A stretch of DNA of 64,000 nucleotides from Robertkochia solimangrovi. GTDB taxonomy: Bacteria; Bacteroidota; Bacteroidia; Flavobacteriales; Flavobacteriaceae. Below are positions 45,771 to 54,747 of this stretch, in pieces. The translations under genes were made by a program, and so were the position numbers. The stretch covers positions 1 through 64,000 of the forward strand of contig NZ_QKWN01000010.1 in the NCBI RefSeq assembly GCF_007279655.1. The letters are read 5' to 3'. The stretch's first letter is position 1, and the number at the start of each line of letters is the position of its first letter. Under the pieces are notes generated by a model that saw only the letters and a list, made by a program, of their open reading frames with translations, made no database searches and had not been told where the DNA came from.

Positions 45771-46061
45771 TTGAACATTACACTTCGAAACATAAATTGG
45801 ACTAAAATAAGTGGAATTCTGATTATCGGAATTTGTTTGATAGGAATGCTACTAAATTATTTTATCCAATTCTATCGAGGAACTTGGATTTATCAATATG
45901 GGAGTCTGATTTCGTTGCTTCTTTTTTATGGTGGAGTTTTCTGTTCATTAATCAACACTATATTTTTGATTTCAAAGCATAAATCGGAATTAAAAAATAA
46001 TCTGATTTGGATTTTGGTAAGTGCTATTCCCTTTTTGTACATAACAATAATGATGACATAG
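45771..46061 (+). CDS. Cassette 15, gene a: three-helix membrane protein
   Basis: 96 residues with three hydrophobic segments (about 11-29, 37-60, 75-94). TTG start 23 bases after the boundary; no ATG is available. It shares its cassette with a second membrane gene. Confidence 0.5.
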   Translation: MNITLRNINWTKISGILIIGICLIGMLLNYFIQFYRGTWIYQYGSLISLLLFYGGVFCSLINTIFLISKHKSELKNNLIWILVSAIPFLYITIMMT

Positions 46062-46101
46062 CCTTTACAGCTAATTACGAAATAGAACGGAACTTTTGAC
46101 T

Positions 46102-46467
46102 ATGAAACAAAGACCTATATTAATTTCAGCTATAATTCTGACCTTGATAGTTGAATTAATCTTAATTATTTTAGTTTATAACAAGGTGGGGACTGAAAGA
46201 CTACCTTCCCAAATTGGAAGACTAACTATTCAACTTATTTTAATAATATGGGTTTTGAGTAGTAAATCTAATGTTGGATTATTTTTATTAGCTGGTTATC
46301 ACATTGTTTCAGGAATATTTGGATTGAGTTCCAAAGGTTCGGATGAATTGTTAGGACAAATATTAATTGGATTTCACATCATAATCGGAATAGTAATTTA
46401 CTTTCACGATTGGATTGAAAACAAAATCGGAATAAAAAAAACGTCGGATAACAATGTATCCTATTAA
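46102..46467 (+). CDS. Cassette 15, gene b: small membrane protein, end supplied by IS
   Basis: 121 residues, four hydrophobic segments. ATG at 46102 is chosen over TTG at 46096. The C-terminal TSDNNVSY is encoded by the recombination core, its arm and the IS left end, and the stop TAA is within the IS. Confidence 0.5.
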   Translation: MKQRPILISAIILTLIVELILIILVYNKVGTERLPSQIGRLTIQLILIIWVLSSKSNVGLFLLAGYHIVSGIFGLSSKGSDELLGQILIGFHIIIGIVIYFHDWIENKIGIKKTSDNNVSY

Positions 46468-46987
46468 AAGCCCTAGTCCAGTTCTCTAAAGTTAATATTT
46501 TATTTTTTTATTAGTCCATAATGTTGATTTTGGGGTGTTGAATTGTTGGCAACCCTTTTCAGCATAATGCTTGGTTGTCAATACTTCAACACCTTATATA
46601 ACTTGCTCGGCATCCTATATGTGATGCCATTAGGTAAACCGCACTTTGCCTTTACGAAGAATATCTGCCGGATTTACAACCAGGGACTTCCATCCGAATG
46701 AGATAAAACTTCGGTGTGTTGAATAACCACAACATCCGGCTTCATAAGCGGTACTAACTTCATGATCAGGAAAATGTTTTTTGACAAAAGTTCGTAATTG
46801 CAACGGATCCGGAGGCATACTAAAGGATTTACCAGCAAACAGATCGGTAGCACAATGTACTTTCCAACTACGTTTGTGTATGTCGATACCAATGAATAAC
46901 TTGGCACTAGCAGTTTGTTGTGTTTCCATCTCTATAAGTTTTAGTGAACTTTCAGGATACTCGACAAGCTACTTTTATATAGATGCT
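46460..46987 (-). mobile_element. Non-autonomous IS1111-like derivative, copy B
   Basis: 528 bp. It has both IS ends but lacks most of the transposase. The deletion junction (TGTGATNCCATTAGGTAAACC) is the same as in copies C and D. Its left third diverges from the other copies, yet keeps a large hairpin by different bases. Confidence 0.8.
46630..46929 (-). pseudogene. Truncated IS110 transposase (residues 1-99), copy B
   Basis: The reading frame keeps the N-terminal part with D16 and E63 and ends right after RFT, before the aspartates D102 and D105. It cannot be an active nuclease alone. The frame has stayed open. Confidence 0.8.
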
Positions 46988-47122
46988 ATAATTCATTGCT
47001 ACGGTATTCCTCACAGTTTATTTGGGCAACTATACTATCTTTAAGTTTGGCGGAAAAGTCCTGCGGACGTTTTCCGCAACGAAACCATAGCCAAGACCGT
47101 TGTAGTGCATTTAAAAAAACCG

Positions 47123-47743
47123 ATGAAAAGAATATTATTCCTAATATCGATAGTTCTAATTTCAAGTTGTAAAACTGAAAGTAAAACTGAAAAAAGTCTG
47201 ACAACGAAATATCAAGAACCTATTTCTAAAATTCCTAAAGTTAATGACCAATTTCAGGCGTTTCTTGACCAATTTCCGACCAAAAGTCTTCCTATTAAAA
47301 TTAATGCTTGCGCAGATGAAATTCTTGACTTACCAAAATTAGATATTAATTTAAGCTCCGAATATTCTGAAAATGTCGAATTTGAACATATTTACGGTAT
47401 AATCCCATCGAAAGGAAATTATATTACGACAATTACACTTAGCGAAGCCGAATGTTTTGTTCCAATTCTAAATACTTATAAATTAAACGGAGAAAAAATT
47501 GACTCTAAAGAAATTTTTATTGGTTATTGTGGTTTTGAAGCCTGTTACGAGTGTGTGGAATCGATGACAATTGACATAAAAAATCAGATATACGTGGCTG
47601 ACACTACAAAAACATATGATTGTGATGACAACTACAATGCAATCACAGGTACTGAAAAGATTAAAGTCATATACCAAAAAGGTAAATTGACTGAAAATGG
47701 AATTATAGAATTAACAAAAGAAACTGAGAAAATAATTTATTAA
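47123..47743 (+). CDS. Cassette 16: lipoprotein of unknown function
   Basis: 206 residues with lipobox SSC at the end of MKRILFLISIVLISSC. The ATG at 47123 restores the signal peptide; an upstream GTG lies in the boundary core. The mature part has four cysteines in CGFEACYEC and CDD, perhaps disulfide-bonded or metal-binding. Family unknown. Confidence 0.65.
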   Translation: MKRILFLISIVLISSCKTESKTEKSLTTKYQEPISKIPKVNDQFQAFLDQFPTKSLPIKINACADEILDLPKLDINLSSEYSENVEFEHIYGIIPSKGNYITTITLSEAECFVPILNTYKLNGEKIDSKEIFIGYCGFEACYECVESMTIDIKNQIYVADTTKTYDCDDNYNAITGTEKIKVIYQKGKLTENGIIELTKETEKIIY

Positions 47744-47747
47744 ATAC

Positions 47748-47895
47748 GCACTACAACAAGCTGTATAAGCCATTGCCGGTTCCTCTCTCTTATTTAAAAA
47801 TTTTCTTACATTAGTCAGTGAATATTAATCGAGCCAAAAGTTAGCGCAGTTCACGAACTGCAATGGCAACGGCTCATACACGGTGCGTTGTAAGC
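47748..47895 (+). repeat. attC-like site 16 (GTATAAGCC type)
   Basis: 148 bp. GCACTACAAC is the exact complement of GTTGTAGTGC at 47099; the right core is GTTGTAAGC. Confidence 0.85.
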
Positions 47896-47916
47896 AAGCT
47901 AAAAACCGAACTTTGA

Positions 47917-48381
47917 ATGAAATTTAAACTGACTTTTATAGTACTTTTTTTAATTACAATAAACGGATATGGACAAAATCTGAATATGGTAATTGAAGTA
48001 AACGAAAGATTAGTTGTTGGAGAAATCGCAGGAGTATATCTGAATTACGAAAATGCGGACGGAACGAAAAGCAGAAATCTTGTCGGATATCATCCTGGAG
48101 AATTAAGACTTCAAAAAGAAGATTGGGAAAAAATAAAAGCTGAATCGACTAAAAAAATAACTCTGACTTTTGACTACTATGCTCTTAAGGAAAAGTATCA
48201 CCACAGCGTAAATTTCGGAATTGAAATGCAAAAACATCATTTTGAAAAAAGCTATCTAATTTTAAGAGTTTATGATTTTAGGGAACGGAAATTTAGAAAA
48301 CGATATGGATGTTTGACTGACGAAAAATACATAGCGGAATTTAATTTCCCTCAAGGTGGAATTTTAATAAGATGTCGATGA
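47917..48381 (+). CDS. Cassette 17: secreted protein of unknown function
   Basis: 154 residues with a signal peptide (MKFKLTFIVLFLITINGYGQ). The mature domain is beta-rich (TLTFDYYALKEKYHHSVNFG). ATG start 30 bases from the boundary. No family recognised. Confidence 0.6.
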   Translation: MKFKLTFIVLFLITINGYGQNLNMVIEVNERLVVGEIAGVYLNYENADGTKSRNLVGYHPGELRLQKEDWEKIKAESTKKITLTFDYYALKEKYHHSVNFGIEMQKHHFEKSYLILRVYDFRERKFRKRYGCLTDEKYIAEFNFPQGGILIRCR

Positions 48382-48407
48382 AAAAAAGCCAACTTACAAC
48401 ACCGTAT

Positions 48408-48920
48408 CCTATGAAAAGTATTAGTCGCTTTCTCCAAAGTTAATATTTAAATTTTCAACTACTTCATCATCTTTTTTTAAGCGTGTTGATTTATGGAGGA
48501 AGCTTTGATTCATCTTTAAATCAATACTATATAACTTGCTGAGCATCCTATTTGTGATTCCATTAGGTAAACCGCTCTTTGCCTTTGCGATGGATATCTG
48601 CCGGATTTACAACCAGGGAATTCCATCCAAACGAAATAAAACTTCGGTGTGCTGAATAACCACAACATCCGGCTTCATAAGCGGTACTCACTTCATGATC
48701 AGGAAAATGTTTATGAACAAAAGTTCTTAATTGCAACGGATCCGGAGGCATGCTAAAAGATTTACCGGCATAAAGATCTGTACTGCACTGTACTTTCCAG
48801 CTTCGTTTGTGTATGTCGATTCCAATGAATAACTTGGCACTAGCAGTTTGTTGTGTTTCCATCTCTATAAGTTTTAGTGAACTTTAAAGATACTCGACAA
48901 GCTGCTTTTACATAGATGCT
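48408..48920 (-). mobile_element. Non-autonomous IS1111-like derivative, copy C
   Basis: 513 bp, with the same ends and the same internal deletion junction as copies B and D. It is inserted 7 nt after AAC of site 17. Confidence 0.82.
48563..48862 (-). pseudogene. Truncated IS110 transposase (residues 1-99), copy C
   Basis: Same 99-codon remnant as copy B, ending RFT then stop; D16 and E63 are kept, the remaining catalytic residues lost. Confidence 0.8.
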
Positions 48921-49053
48921 ATAAGCAAGCGGGCGGATAGTGCTAAACGAAACAATAATACTTTCAAAAAACTATGGTCACGGCTGATAGGAAAGTAGGT
49001 TTTAAAGCCCGCCTACTCATAGCCAAACCGTTGCCAAACATTTAAAAAGACAC

Positions 49054-49740
49054 TTGAGACAAGTAATTAATATAATATCAGGATTCATATTCGGACTTGC
49101 ACCATTAGCAGGAGCGACAATTATAGGAATTGCAATTTATGCTTCTCTTCCGAATACGATAGGAATAATAATACTTGGACTCTTGGGAGTTCTATCAATT
49201 TGGCTAGGACTAAAAATATTTAAGAGAGTACAAATTGTAGGTCCAATCGAATTTATGACAGCAGTTCACGCTTCTCCTGACCTTGACAATCTTGAACCGA
49301 CAAAAGACAGTGAAACAAAGAGGAGATTCCCAGAAGAATTTGTTCGAATTGTAGAGAACAACGACAATTTGTTCAAGGGCGGAACATTCAGAATATTCGG
49401 AGACTGGTTTGGTAAGCCTTATGATAACTACCACGAAATAGAATCTGCTGAATATGACGAGCAATTAAAGCGATTGACTTTGAATTTTAATGAAGGTGAA
49501 AAGCTCGAAATTTACAATCCAAAACATATTTTTGAAGCTTCTACATTTCTTAAAATAATAAATGCTGACAGAATTCAATTGACTTGGTTTTATTACGGTA
49601 AAACTCAGACAAAAGAAAATCAATACTTTCTTGACTATAATTTAAAAGATAAAAAAGTAACGACTGAAACAAATGTTGATTGGTATAAACCAATTTTTGA
49701 TGTTTCACTAGGAGAACCAGCATTGATGATTTATGGATGA
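49054..49740 (+). CDS. Cassette 18: membrane-anchored protein of unknown function
   Basis: 228 residues, TTG start, two adjacent N-terminal membrane helices (about 8-30 and 35-52) and a soluble C-terminal domain (about 95-228). The stop is 11 bases before the next core. No family recognised. Confidence 0.6.
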   Translation: MRQVINIISGFIFGLAPLAGATIIGIAIYASLPNTIGIIILGLLGVLSIWLGLKIFKRVQIVGPIEFMTAVHASPDLDNLEPTKDSETKRRFPEEFVRIVENNDNLFKGGTFRIFGDWFGKPYDNYHEIESAEYDEQLKRLTLNFNEGEKLEIYNPKHIFEASTFLKIINADRIQLTWFYYGKTQTKENQYFLDYNLKDKKVTTETNVDWYKPIFDVSLGEPALMIYG

Positions 49741-49751
49741 AAAACAAAAAC

Positions 49752-49889
49752 ATTTGGCAACAATGTACAACCGCAATTACAGCGGATTCGACTACATCCT
49801 AATCCACTCGGAATTGCAAATGCCAGTGCTAAACCGAAAAACAAAGTAAACCAAACCAATAACTGACGGTTATACGAACCATTGCCAAC
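49752..49889 (+). repeat. attC-like site 18 (GTATAACCG type)
   Basis: 138 bp. ATTTGGCAAC (one mismatch to GTTGCCAAAC at 49030) ... ATTGCCAAC. The body matches sites 5 and 6. Confidence 0.82.
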
Positions 49890-49892
49890 AAT

Positions 49893-50468
49893 TTGAAAAA
49901 ACATTTAGGCCACATTTTAATTCTGATTTTTATACTACATTTTGGATGTAGAGAAAATATTTCCGAGAATTTGGATAAGGAAAAAACAAATGAACTTTTT
50001 ACACAAATAATTAATGATTCCACTGACCATTTTTTGGATTCGAGTTGTATTAGTGAAAAAACTAAATTTCTTTATACAATTATTACACCTGACTTTGACA
50101 ATTTCATAAAAATGGAATTAGACATTAAGCAAGAAACACATTTAAAAAAGCAATTAGAATTATTTCGTAATTTTCAAATTACAGAAAAATTGGCTTTTGG
50201 AAGAAACATTATATCGGAATTAGAATTCAAAAAATTTGCAAGTGATGCTGAAAATGGAAATAATTCATTTTGGCCTTGGTTAGATTCAAATTGTGAAAAT
50301 GGTTATTTATCCATAAGTAAACCAATTTTTAATGAAACCTTCGACAAGGCATTTATAGTAATTGGTTCAATTTCAGGAAGAAAATCTGGTGGTGGAGAAA
50401 CACGAATTTATCAGTTTAAAAATGGAAAATGGACTATTGAAAAAACGGAATTTGAATGGATAAGTTAA
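49893..50468 (+). CDS. Cassette 19: lipoprotein of unknown function
   Basis: 191 residues, TTG start three bases after the boundary core, signal peptide with lipobox HFGC (MKKHLGHILILIFILHFGC). The C-terminal half ends in a beta-hairpin typical of small exported proteins (RIYQFKNGKWTIEKTEFEW). Family unknown. Confidence 0.6.
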   Translation: MKKHLGHILILIFILHFGCRENISENLDKEKTNELFTQIINDSTDHFLDSSCISEKTKFLYTIITPDFDNFIKMELDIKQETHLKKQLELFRNFQITEKLAFGRNIISELEFKKFASDAENGNNSFWPWLDSNCENGYLSISKPIFNETFDKAFIVIGSISGRKSGGGETRIYQFKNGKWTIEKTEFEWIS

Positions 50469-50477
50469 ATAAAAACT

Positions 50478-50520
50478 GTGGGCAATAACTAAGTCTTCGT
50501 GTAAGCTCCCCTAAGAACTT
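50478..50520 (+). repeat. attC-like site 19a, left part only
   Basis: GTGGGCAATAAC (partner of ATTGCCAAC at 49881) followed by TAAGTCTTCGTG, as in site 12a; the right part is deleted. Confidence 0.6.
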
Positions 50521-50525
50521 ATGTT

Positions 50526-50588
50526 TGCGGTGGACTTTGTGGAAGTGGTGGTATTTTCTATTTAGAAAAAATAAATGGTAAATGGTGA
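50526..50588 (+). pseudogene. 3' remnant of a cassette gene
   Basis: Twenty codons reading CGGLCGSGGIFYLEKINGKW then stop. The CGxxCGxG...GKW ending is a recurrent C-terminus in small exported flavobacterial proteins; head and boundary are deleted. Confidence 0.5.
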
Positions 50589-50620
50589 AATATGAAGGAC
50601 GATGGATTGCATAAAAAAAC

Positions 50621-50770
50621 TGTTTACAACAAGCTGTATAAGCCATTTACGGTTCCTCTCTCCTATTTAAAAATTTTCTTACATTAGTCGGTAATTATAA
50701 ATCGAGCCAAAAGTTATTGCAGTTCACGAAGTGCAAGGGCAACGGCTCATACACCAGAGCGTTGTATACC
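50621..50770 (+). repeat. attC-like site 19b (GTATAAGCC type)
   Basis: 150 bp. TGTTTACAAC ... GTTGTATACC. It belongs to the deleted cassette whose tail lies at 50526. Confidence 0.82.
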
Positions 50771-50789
50771 ATTTTATACTAGCATTTTG

Positions 50790-52073
50790 ATGAAAACAAT
50801 ATTTTCAACATTCATATTCATTTCAACGTTATTTTCATATTCTCAAAATCAAGAAACAATTGATTGGATAACAAACAATTCTATAGAAATTGAAGATGCA
50901 AATCCAGATTCTGTATTAAAGATTTTTGAGCAAAACACACCTGATAAATTTTCCAAAGCCAAGATTTATGGTTTTGGAGAGGCCTCCCACAACACCAAAG
51001 AATTTTTTAATCTCAAAGCCAAGTTTTTTAAATATTTGGTAAAAACTCAAGGTGTTAAAACTTTTGTAATGGAAGAATCTTACCAAGCTGAATCTGGAAT
51101 AAATGAATGGATAAGTGGAGGTAAGGGAGATATAGAAACTATTGCCAAAAACTTTAATACTGGATTTTGGTATACAAAAGAAATTGTAACTCTTCTACAA
51201 TGGATGAGAGAATATAATAAAGACAAATCCCATGAACAGCAAATTAAGTTTTATGGAATGGATGTTCAAATAGGTAAAAGACTAAATCAAGAGATACGGG
51301 AGTTTGTTGATAGCACTAAAATTTCAATAGACGAAAAACTTTTAGCAGTTGCTGATAGTTCTGCAAATAAGGAAATAGAATATGATAAAAAAGAAACTTG
51401 GTGGCAAATTCAACTTCCAAAATTAAAAGAACTAAAAAAACAAATAATTAATTCGAACGTAGAAAGGGAGGAATTTAAAAATGTACTAAGAAGCATAGAT
51501 TACTTAGTAAGTTATACAGAATATGCTTCTCTCGTGAAAGAAGAATATCCTAAAAGCACAGAATTCAGAGATCTAAAAATGTTCGAAAATGTAAAATATA
51601 TCGTAGAAAATTTATCTACAAATGGGAAAGTATTTATTTGGGCTCATAATGAACACATCAACAAAAATGAAATGTACAGTACAGGTAGTTACATTATAAA
51701 CCTGGGCCGTAATTTAAAGGATTATTATGGTGACGATTATTACTCAGTAGGATTCGATTTTGGAATTGGAAAAATAAACGGTTTAGTCACTGATAAAAAG
51801 AAAGGGAATTATTGGAAAACATACGATATAGAAAAGCCGATTAGAAAAACTTATGCAGAAACGTTAATGCTAGTGAACAAGGACATTTATTTTATTGAAT
51901 TCGACAATAATTTAGAATTCTTCAACGAAAAGTCGAAGCATTTGCTAATTGGTGGTGGAGGATATAAGCCAAAACCCTTGCATAGAATTTTAATTAATAA
52001 AGTATATGCAGACACATATGATGCATTAATTTTTGTAAAAAATATTTCCGTGCCAGATTACAATTTAAATTAA
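50790..52073 (+). CDS. Cassette 20: erythromycin-esterase-like protein, exported
   Basis: 427 residues with a signal peptide (MKTIFSTFIFISTLFSYSQ). The erythromycin esterase family motifs are present: FGEASHNTKEFF with the Glu/His pair (E64, H67), FVMEESY (E95/E96), and VFIWAHNEHI near residue 280 holding the second conserved histidine. Ere enzymes hydrolyse the macrolide lactone ring; many chromosomal members have other, unknown substrates. Start ATG 50790 (a TTG one codon earlier is possible). ereA genes are known integron cassettes elsewhere. Confidence 0.82.
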   Translation: MKTIFSTFIFISTLFSYSQNQETIDWITNNSIEIEDANPDSVLKIFEQNTPDKFSKAKIYGFGEASHNTKEFFNLKAKFFKYLVKTQGVKTFVMEESYQAESGINEWISGGKGDIETIAKNFNTGFWYTKEIVTLLQWMREYNKDKSHEQQIKFYGMDVQIGKRLNQEIREFVDSTKISIDEKLLAVADSSANKEIEYDKKETWWQIQLPKLKELKKQIINSNVEREEFKNVLRSIDYLVSYTEYASLVKEEYPKSTEFRDLKMFENVKYIVENLSTNGKVFIWAHNEHINKNEMYSTGSYIINLGRNLKDYYGDDYYSVGFDFGIGKINGLVTDKKKGNYWKTYDIEKPIRKTYAETLMLVNKDIYFIEFDNNLEFFNEKSKHLLIGGGGYKPKPLHRILINKVYADTYDALIFVKNISVPDYNLN

Positions 52074-52083
52074 GTAATAAAAC

Positions 52084-52222
52084 GGTGTACAACAACGATT
52101 CTTCATCAATAAGCGGCACCGTTAGAAAGAAAATAATTAACTTGAACAACAAACCAATACTAAGCCAACAAATCCGTGTCCCCTACTCCGCCAACTGAAG
52201 ATAACCGAGACCGTTGTGGTGC
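52084..52222 (+). repeat. attC-like site 20
   Basis: 139 bp. GGTGTACAAC (one mismatch to GTTGTATACC at 50761) ... GTTGTGGTGC. Weak arms ATTCTTCA / TGAAGAT and GCGG / CCGC; not close to the other body families. Confidence 0.7.
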
Positions 52223-52230
52223 ATTAAAAA

Positions 52231-52641
52231 ATGGACGAGAAAATAGGAGCATATAAATCACCAGGGAAAGTTCACGGATTTGACTTCATATTTGAAGGAG
52301 AAATCAGATTCGGACCGACTTATTTTAAAGTGAAGTTGGACGGGGAGATGATTAAGAATAGAATTTTTGGATTTGAATTTAAATGGCATCCTGAATCAAA
52401 GTATTTGGCACTACAAGAGTGGCTGACAACTGACTACCAAAAAGGACCGATTACGGCTTTGACAATAATTGACTTGAAAACAAGAAAGTTTGCCAAAATC
52501 TCAAAAGCAAAAAAAGGATTTATAAAGCCTCTGAAATTTGAAAATGAACTGATAATATTTGAAAAAGAGTATTTGGCATCAGGAAAAACGCTTGAATATA
52601 AAATCAACTACGAACAAATAGAGAATTGGGAAAAGGAATAA
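52231..52641 (+). CDS. Cassette 21: small soluble protein
   Basis: 136 residues, beta-rich, no signal peptide. ATG nine bases after the boundary core; the stop precedes the next core by eight bases. No family recognised. Confidence 0.55.
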   Translation: MDEKIGAYKSPGKVHGFDFIFEGEIRFGPTYFKVKLDGEMIKNRIFGFEFKWHPESKYLALQEWLTTDYQKGPITALTIIDLKTRKFAKISKAKKGFIKPLKFENELIIFEKEYLASGKTLEYKINYEQIENWEKE

Positions 52642-52649
52642 AAACGCAA

Positions 52650-52784
52650 CACCAACAACGCATCCTATAGCTTATGGCGGATAAACGGATGTCAGCAAGG
52701 TTTTCGCTCCGTAGCCAGCTTTGGTCTCGGTGGACAGGAAAGTGCTTCGAAACCGCCACCAGCCATATGCAAAACGTTGTGAGC
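52650..52784 (+). repeat. attC-like site 21 (CTTATGGCGG type)
   Basis: 135 bp. CACCAACAAC ... GTTGTGAGC, body as in site 12b (GCTTATGGCGGATAAACGG; CCGCCACCAGCCATATG). Confidence 0.8.
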
Positions 52785-52798
52785 AAGCGGAGAAAAAG

Positions 52799-53395
52799 AT
52801 GACCGATAAAGAATTAAAATATTACGACAGAATCAAATCGACTTTTATCGGACGAAAAATAGTTGAAGTCTTTTATGAGGAATTGAACTACGAAGAAGAT
52901 TCAGAATATTGGGTACATTCGACTGAGATTCACTCTGTGGATATGAATGTAATATTCCGTTTGGACAATAACAAACTTATTCAAATCAAATGGGACAACG
53001 AATTTCATTGTTACGGTATCGGATTTGAAAAGCTAACCGAATTAAAGAAAAGAGACGGAATTAAAATAATTTCATTGACAGACAATCCAAACTGGAAAAA
53101 GTTGATGGATAAAACATTAACCGAAATAGTTGTCCTTTGGGACAAAAGTTTTAGTCAAGAATTACAAATAGTGAACAATGAATTTGCGCCAAAAGGAAAG
53201 AAGACACCAATCAAACTTCCCCAAACTTGGCAAATCGAATTCGAAAATGAAAAAATATGGATTTCAGCACTGGAGATTAAAGAAAACCAAAAAGATAATT
53301 ATTATTGGGCTGACCATTTAACAATACTATTTACCGACAAAGGAAAGGAAAAATATAAACTGATTGAAAACGCCAGCACACAACGACGGCTATAA
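52799..53395 (+). CDS. Cassette 22: soluble protein ending in attC
   Basis: 198 residues from the ATG at 52799; an upstream open frame reads through the recombination site and is rejected. Cytosolic, mixed alpha/beta. The last residues ASTQRRL and the stop are encoded by the left end of site 22. No family recognised. Confidence 0.6.
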   Translation: MTDKELKYYDRIKSTFIGRKIVEVFYEELNYEEDSEYWVHSTEIHSVDMNVIFRLDNNKLIQIKWDNEFHCYGIGFEKLTELKKRDGIKIISLTDNPNWKKLMDKTLTEIVVLWDKSFSQELQIVNNEFAPKGKKTPIKLPQTWQIEFENEKIWISALEIKENQKDNYYWADHLTILFTDKGKEKYKLIENASTQRRL

Positions 53396-53510
53396 TTCAG
53401 CGTGGCGATAGTGTAAAAACCTAAAGTAAAGCATATATTTAAGCTGATTTCTCTGCGAAATAGTCCTGCGGACGATTCCACGCTGAAATCATAGCCAAAC
53501 CATTGCATTA
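53386..53510 (+). repeat. attC-like site 22 (GGCTATAATTCAGCGTGG type)
   Basis: 125 bp. GCACACAAC ... ATTGCATTA. The arms GGCTATAATTCAGCGTGG and CCACGCTGAAATCATAGCC pair with one bulged base. Shared with 58956 and 61852. Confidence 0.85.
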
Positions 53511-53525
53511 ATTTCAAAAAAGACC

Positions 53526-54140
53526 GTGATTAAAGAAAATTCAGGAAAAATTTATAGATTCAAACTTGATCACAATTTCGGGTTTGGATTTGCAGAAATT
53601 TATGACTTTACCGATTTTTCAGAATTTGACGGTAGAATTATTTATACATTCAACCGAATTGATAATGAAGAAAAAACTGATTACGATTTAAAAAACATAA
53701 CGGAATCTGGAATTTCTTTGGGACCAATAAGAAGTGTAAATTTTCCTGGTACAAGAGGTAAATATGCTACAAAATATATTGGACAAAGAACTGATTTAAT
53801 AATCCATGAAATTCCAGTAACCAAAGAATATCATGGATTACTAATTAACGAGAATAATTGGAATAATTTAAAGAAATGGTATCGTTCAGATAAATTTGAG
53901 AAATTGCATTCCAACTTTGTAAATTATAACGATTTGAGAAATTTAGAATCACGGATATTAAGCTCAACTGTTGGCATTGCAACAAAGTTGACTATGAAAA
54001 AAATCATTGACGAAAATAATAAAGTATCTGATTTTTATGACTTAAGGGAAATTGGGAATTTCAATTTATTTGTACAGTTAATTAACACATATTATCCGAT
54101 TGAAAAAACGGAAAAACTATTAAATGAAATAAAAAACTAA
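53526..54140 (+). CDS. Cassette 23: soluble protein of unknown function
   Basis: 204 residues, GTG start, no signal peptide. The N-terminal third (IYRFKLDHNFGFGFAEIYDF) resembles small barrel proteins seen in immunity-type families, which I cannot confirm. The stop overlaps the left core of site 23. Confidence 0.55.
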   Translation: MIKENSGKIYRFKLDHNFGFGFAEIYDFTDFSEFDGRIIYTFNRIDNEEKTDYDLKNITESGISLGPIRSVNFPGTRGKYATKYIGQRTDLIIHEIPVTKEYHGLLINENNWNNLKKWYRSDKFEKLHSNFVNYNDLRNLESRILSSTVGIATKLTMKKIIDENNKVSDFYDLREIGNFNLFVQLINTYYPIEKTEKLLNEIKN

Positions 54141-54274
54141 TGGCAACAACGTGTAAAAATAATTGCTTGGTTCTAGTCTACTCGAAAAATCCTGCAGATT
54201 TTCCTCTGGTTCGTTCCATTTAAGTAAGTTAGTTGCTCACACACACAACTATCCTTACACAAATCATTGTGCAC
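54138..54274 (+). repeat. attC-like site 23
   Basis: 137 bp. TAATGGCAAC ... ATTGTGCAC, outer arms GTGTAA / TTACAC. The body is not clearly related to the main families. Confidence 0.65.
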
Positions 54275-54306
54275 TATTAAAACTTGCCAGTAAAATCCGT
54301 TGATTT

Positions 54307-54747
54307 ATGAAACTTACAGAAAATCAATTTGAAGAAGCGGCTTACGTTATCGAAAAAGCGAACGGAGTTTCTCATTCGGAATATGAACTGAAAATAATTG
54401 CGGAATCGGAATTTAAAAACCGTAATACTTCTGAACTGGAAACGCTAATTGTTGATGGACTAAACGCTGGACTTTATAAAACCGAATCGGAAAGGATAAG
54501 TGCTTATTGGTGTCTGTACAAAATTGGCAATCCTAAACTTAAAGAGGACTTTGTAAACTGGTTGGGAATGGAATTAAAAAAAGGAAATAAAAACACTCTT
54601 TTCCAACTTCTAGTAGCATTGGACGGAATTGGGGAAAAGGCATTCGCTGAGGAGAGAACCGGGCGAGCTGCTGACGAATTGGACTTAAATGTCCGTGACG
54701 CTATGGAATACTTAGAAAAAAACAGTGCACAGCACGGTGTCCTATGA
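54307..54747 (+). CDS. Cassette 24: HEAT-like helical protein, end supplied by IS
   Basis: 146 residues, all-helical with HEAT-like periodicity (ERISAYWCLYKIGNPKLKED, then LFQLLVALDGIGEKAF). The last residues NSAQHGVL read through the recombination core and the stop TGA lies in the inserted IS end. Confidence 0.55.
   Translation: MKLTENQFEEAAYVIEKANGVSHSEYELKIIAESEFKNRNTSELETLIVDGLNAGLYKTESERISAYWCLYKIGNPKLKEDFVNWLGMELKKGNKNTLFQLLVALDGIGEKAFAEERTGRAADELDLNVRDAMEYLEKNSAQHGVL

Larger units (their letters stand above)
46443..47108 (+). repeat. attC-like site 15, interrupted by IS copy B
   Basis: Left part GTCGGATAAC + AATGTAT (46443-46459); right part 46988-47108, ending GTTGTAGTGC, of the GGCTATAG family with inner hairpin GGCGGAAAAGTCCTGCGGACGTTTTCCGC. 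Confidence 0.7.
48392..49039 (+). repeat. attC-like site 17, interrupted by IS copy C
   Basis: Left part ACTTACAAC + ACCGTAT (48392-48407); right part 48921-49039, beginning ATAAGCAAGCGGGCGG and ending GTTGCCAAAC. GGGCGG pairs with CCCGCC near 49008. Confidence 0.7.

Noticed and set aside
46096-46101. TTG two codons before the cassette 15b ATG
   Set aside because: Possible, but the ATG at 46102 is stronger and gives a normal membrane-protein N-terminus.
52721-52798. N-terminal extension of cassette 22 back to 52721
   Set aside because: The extra codons lie entirely within attC-like site 21; the ATG at 52799 follows the boundary as in other cassettes.
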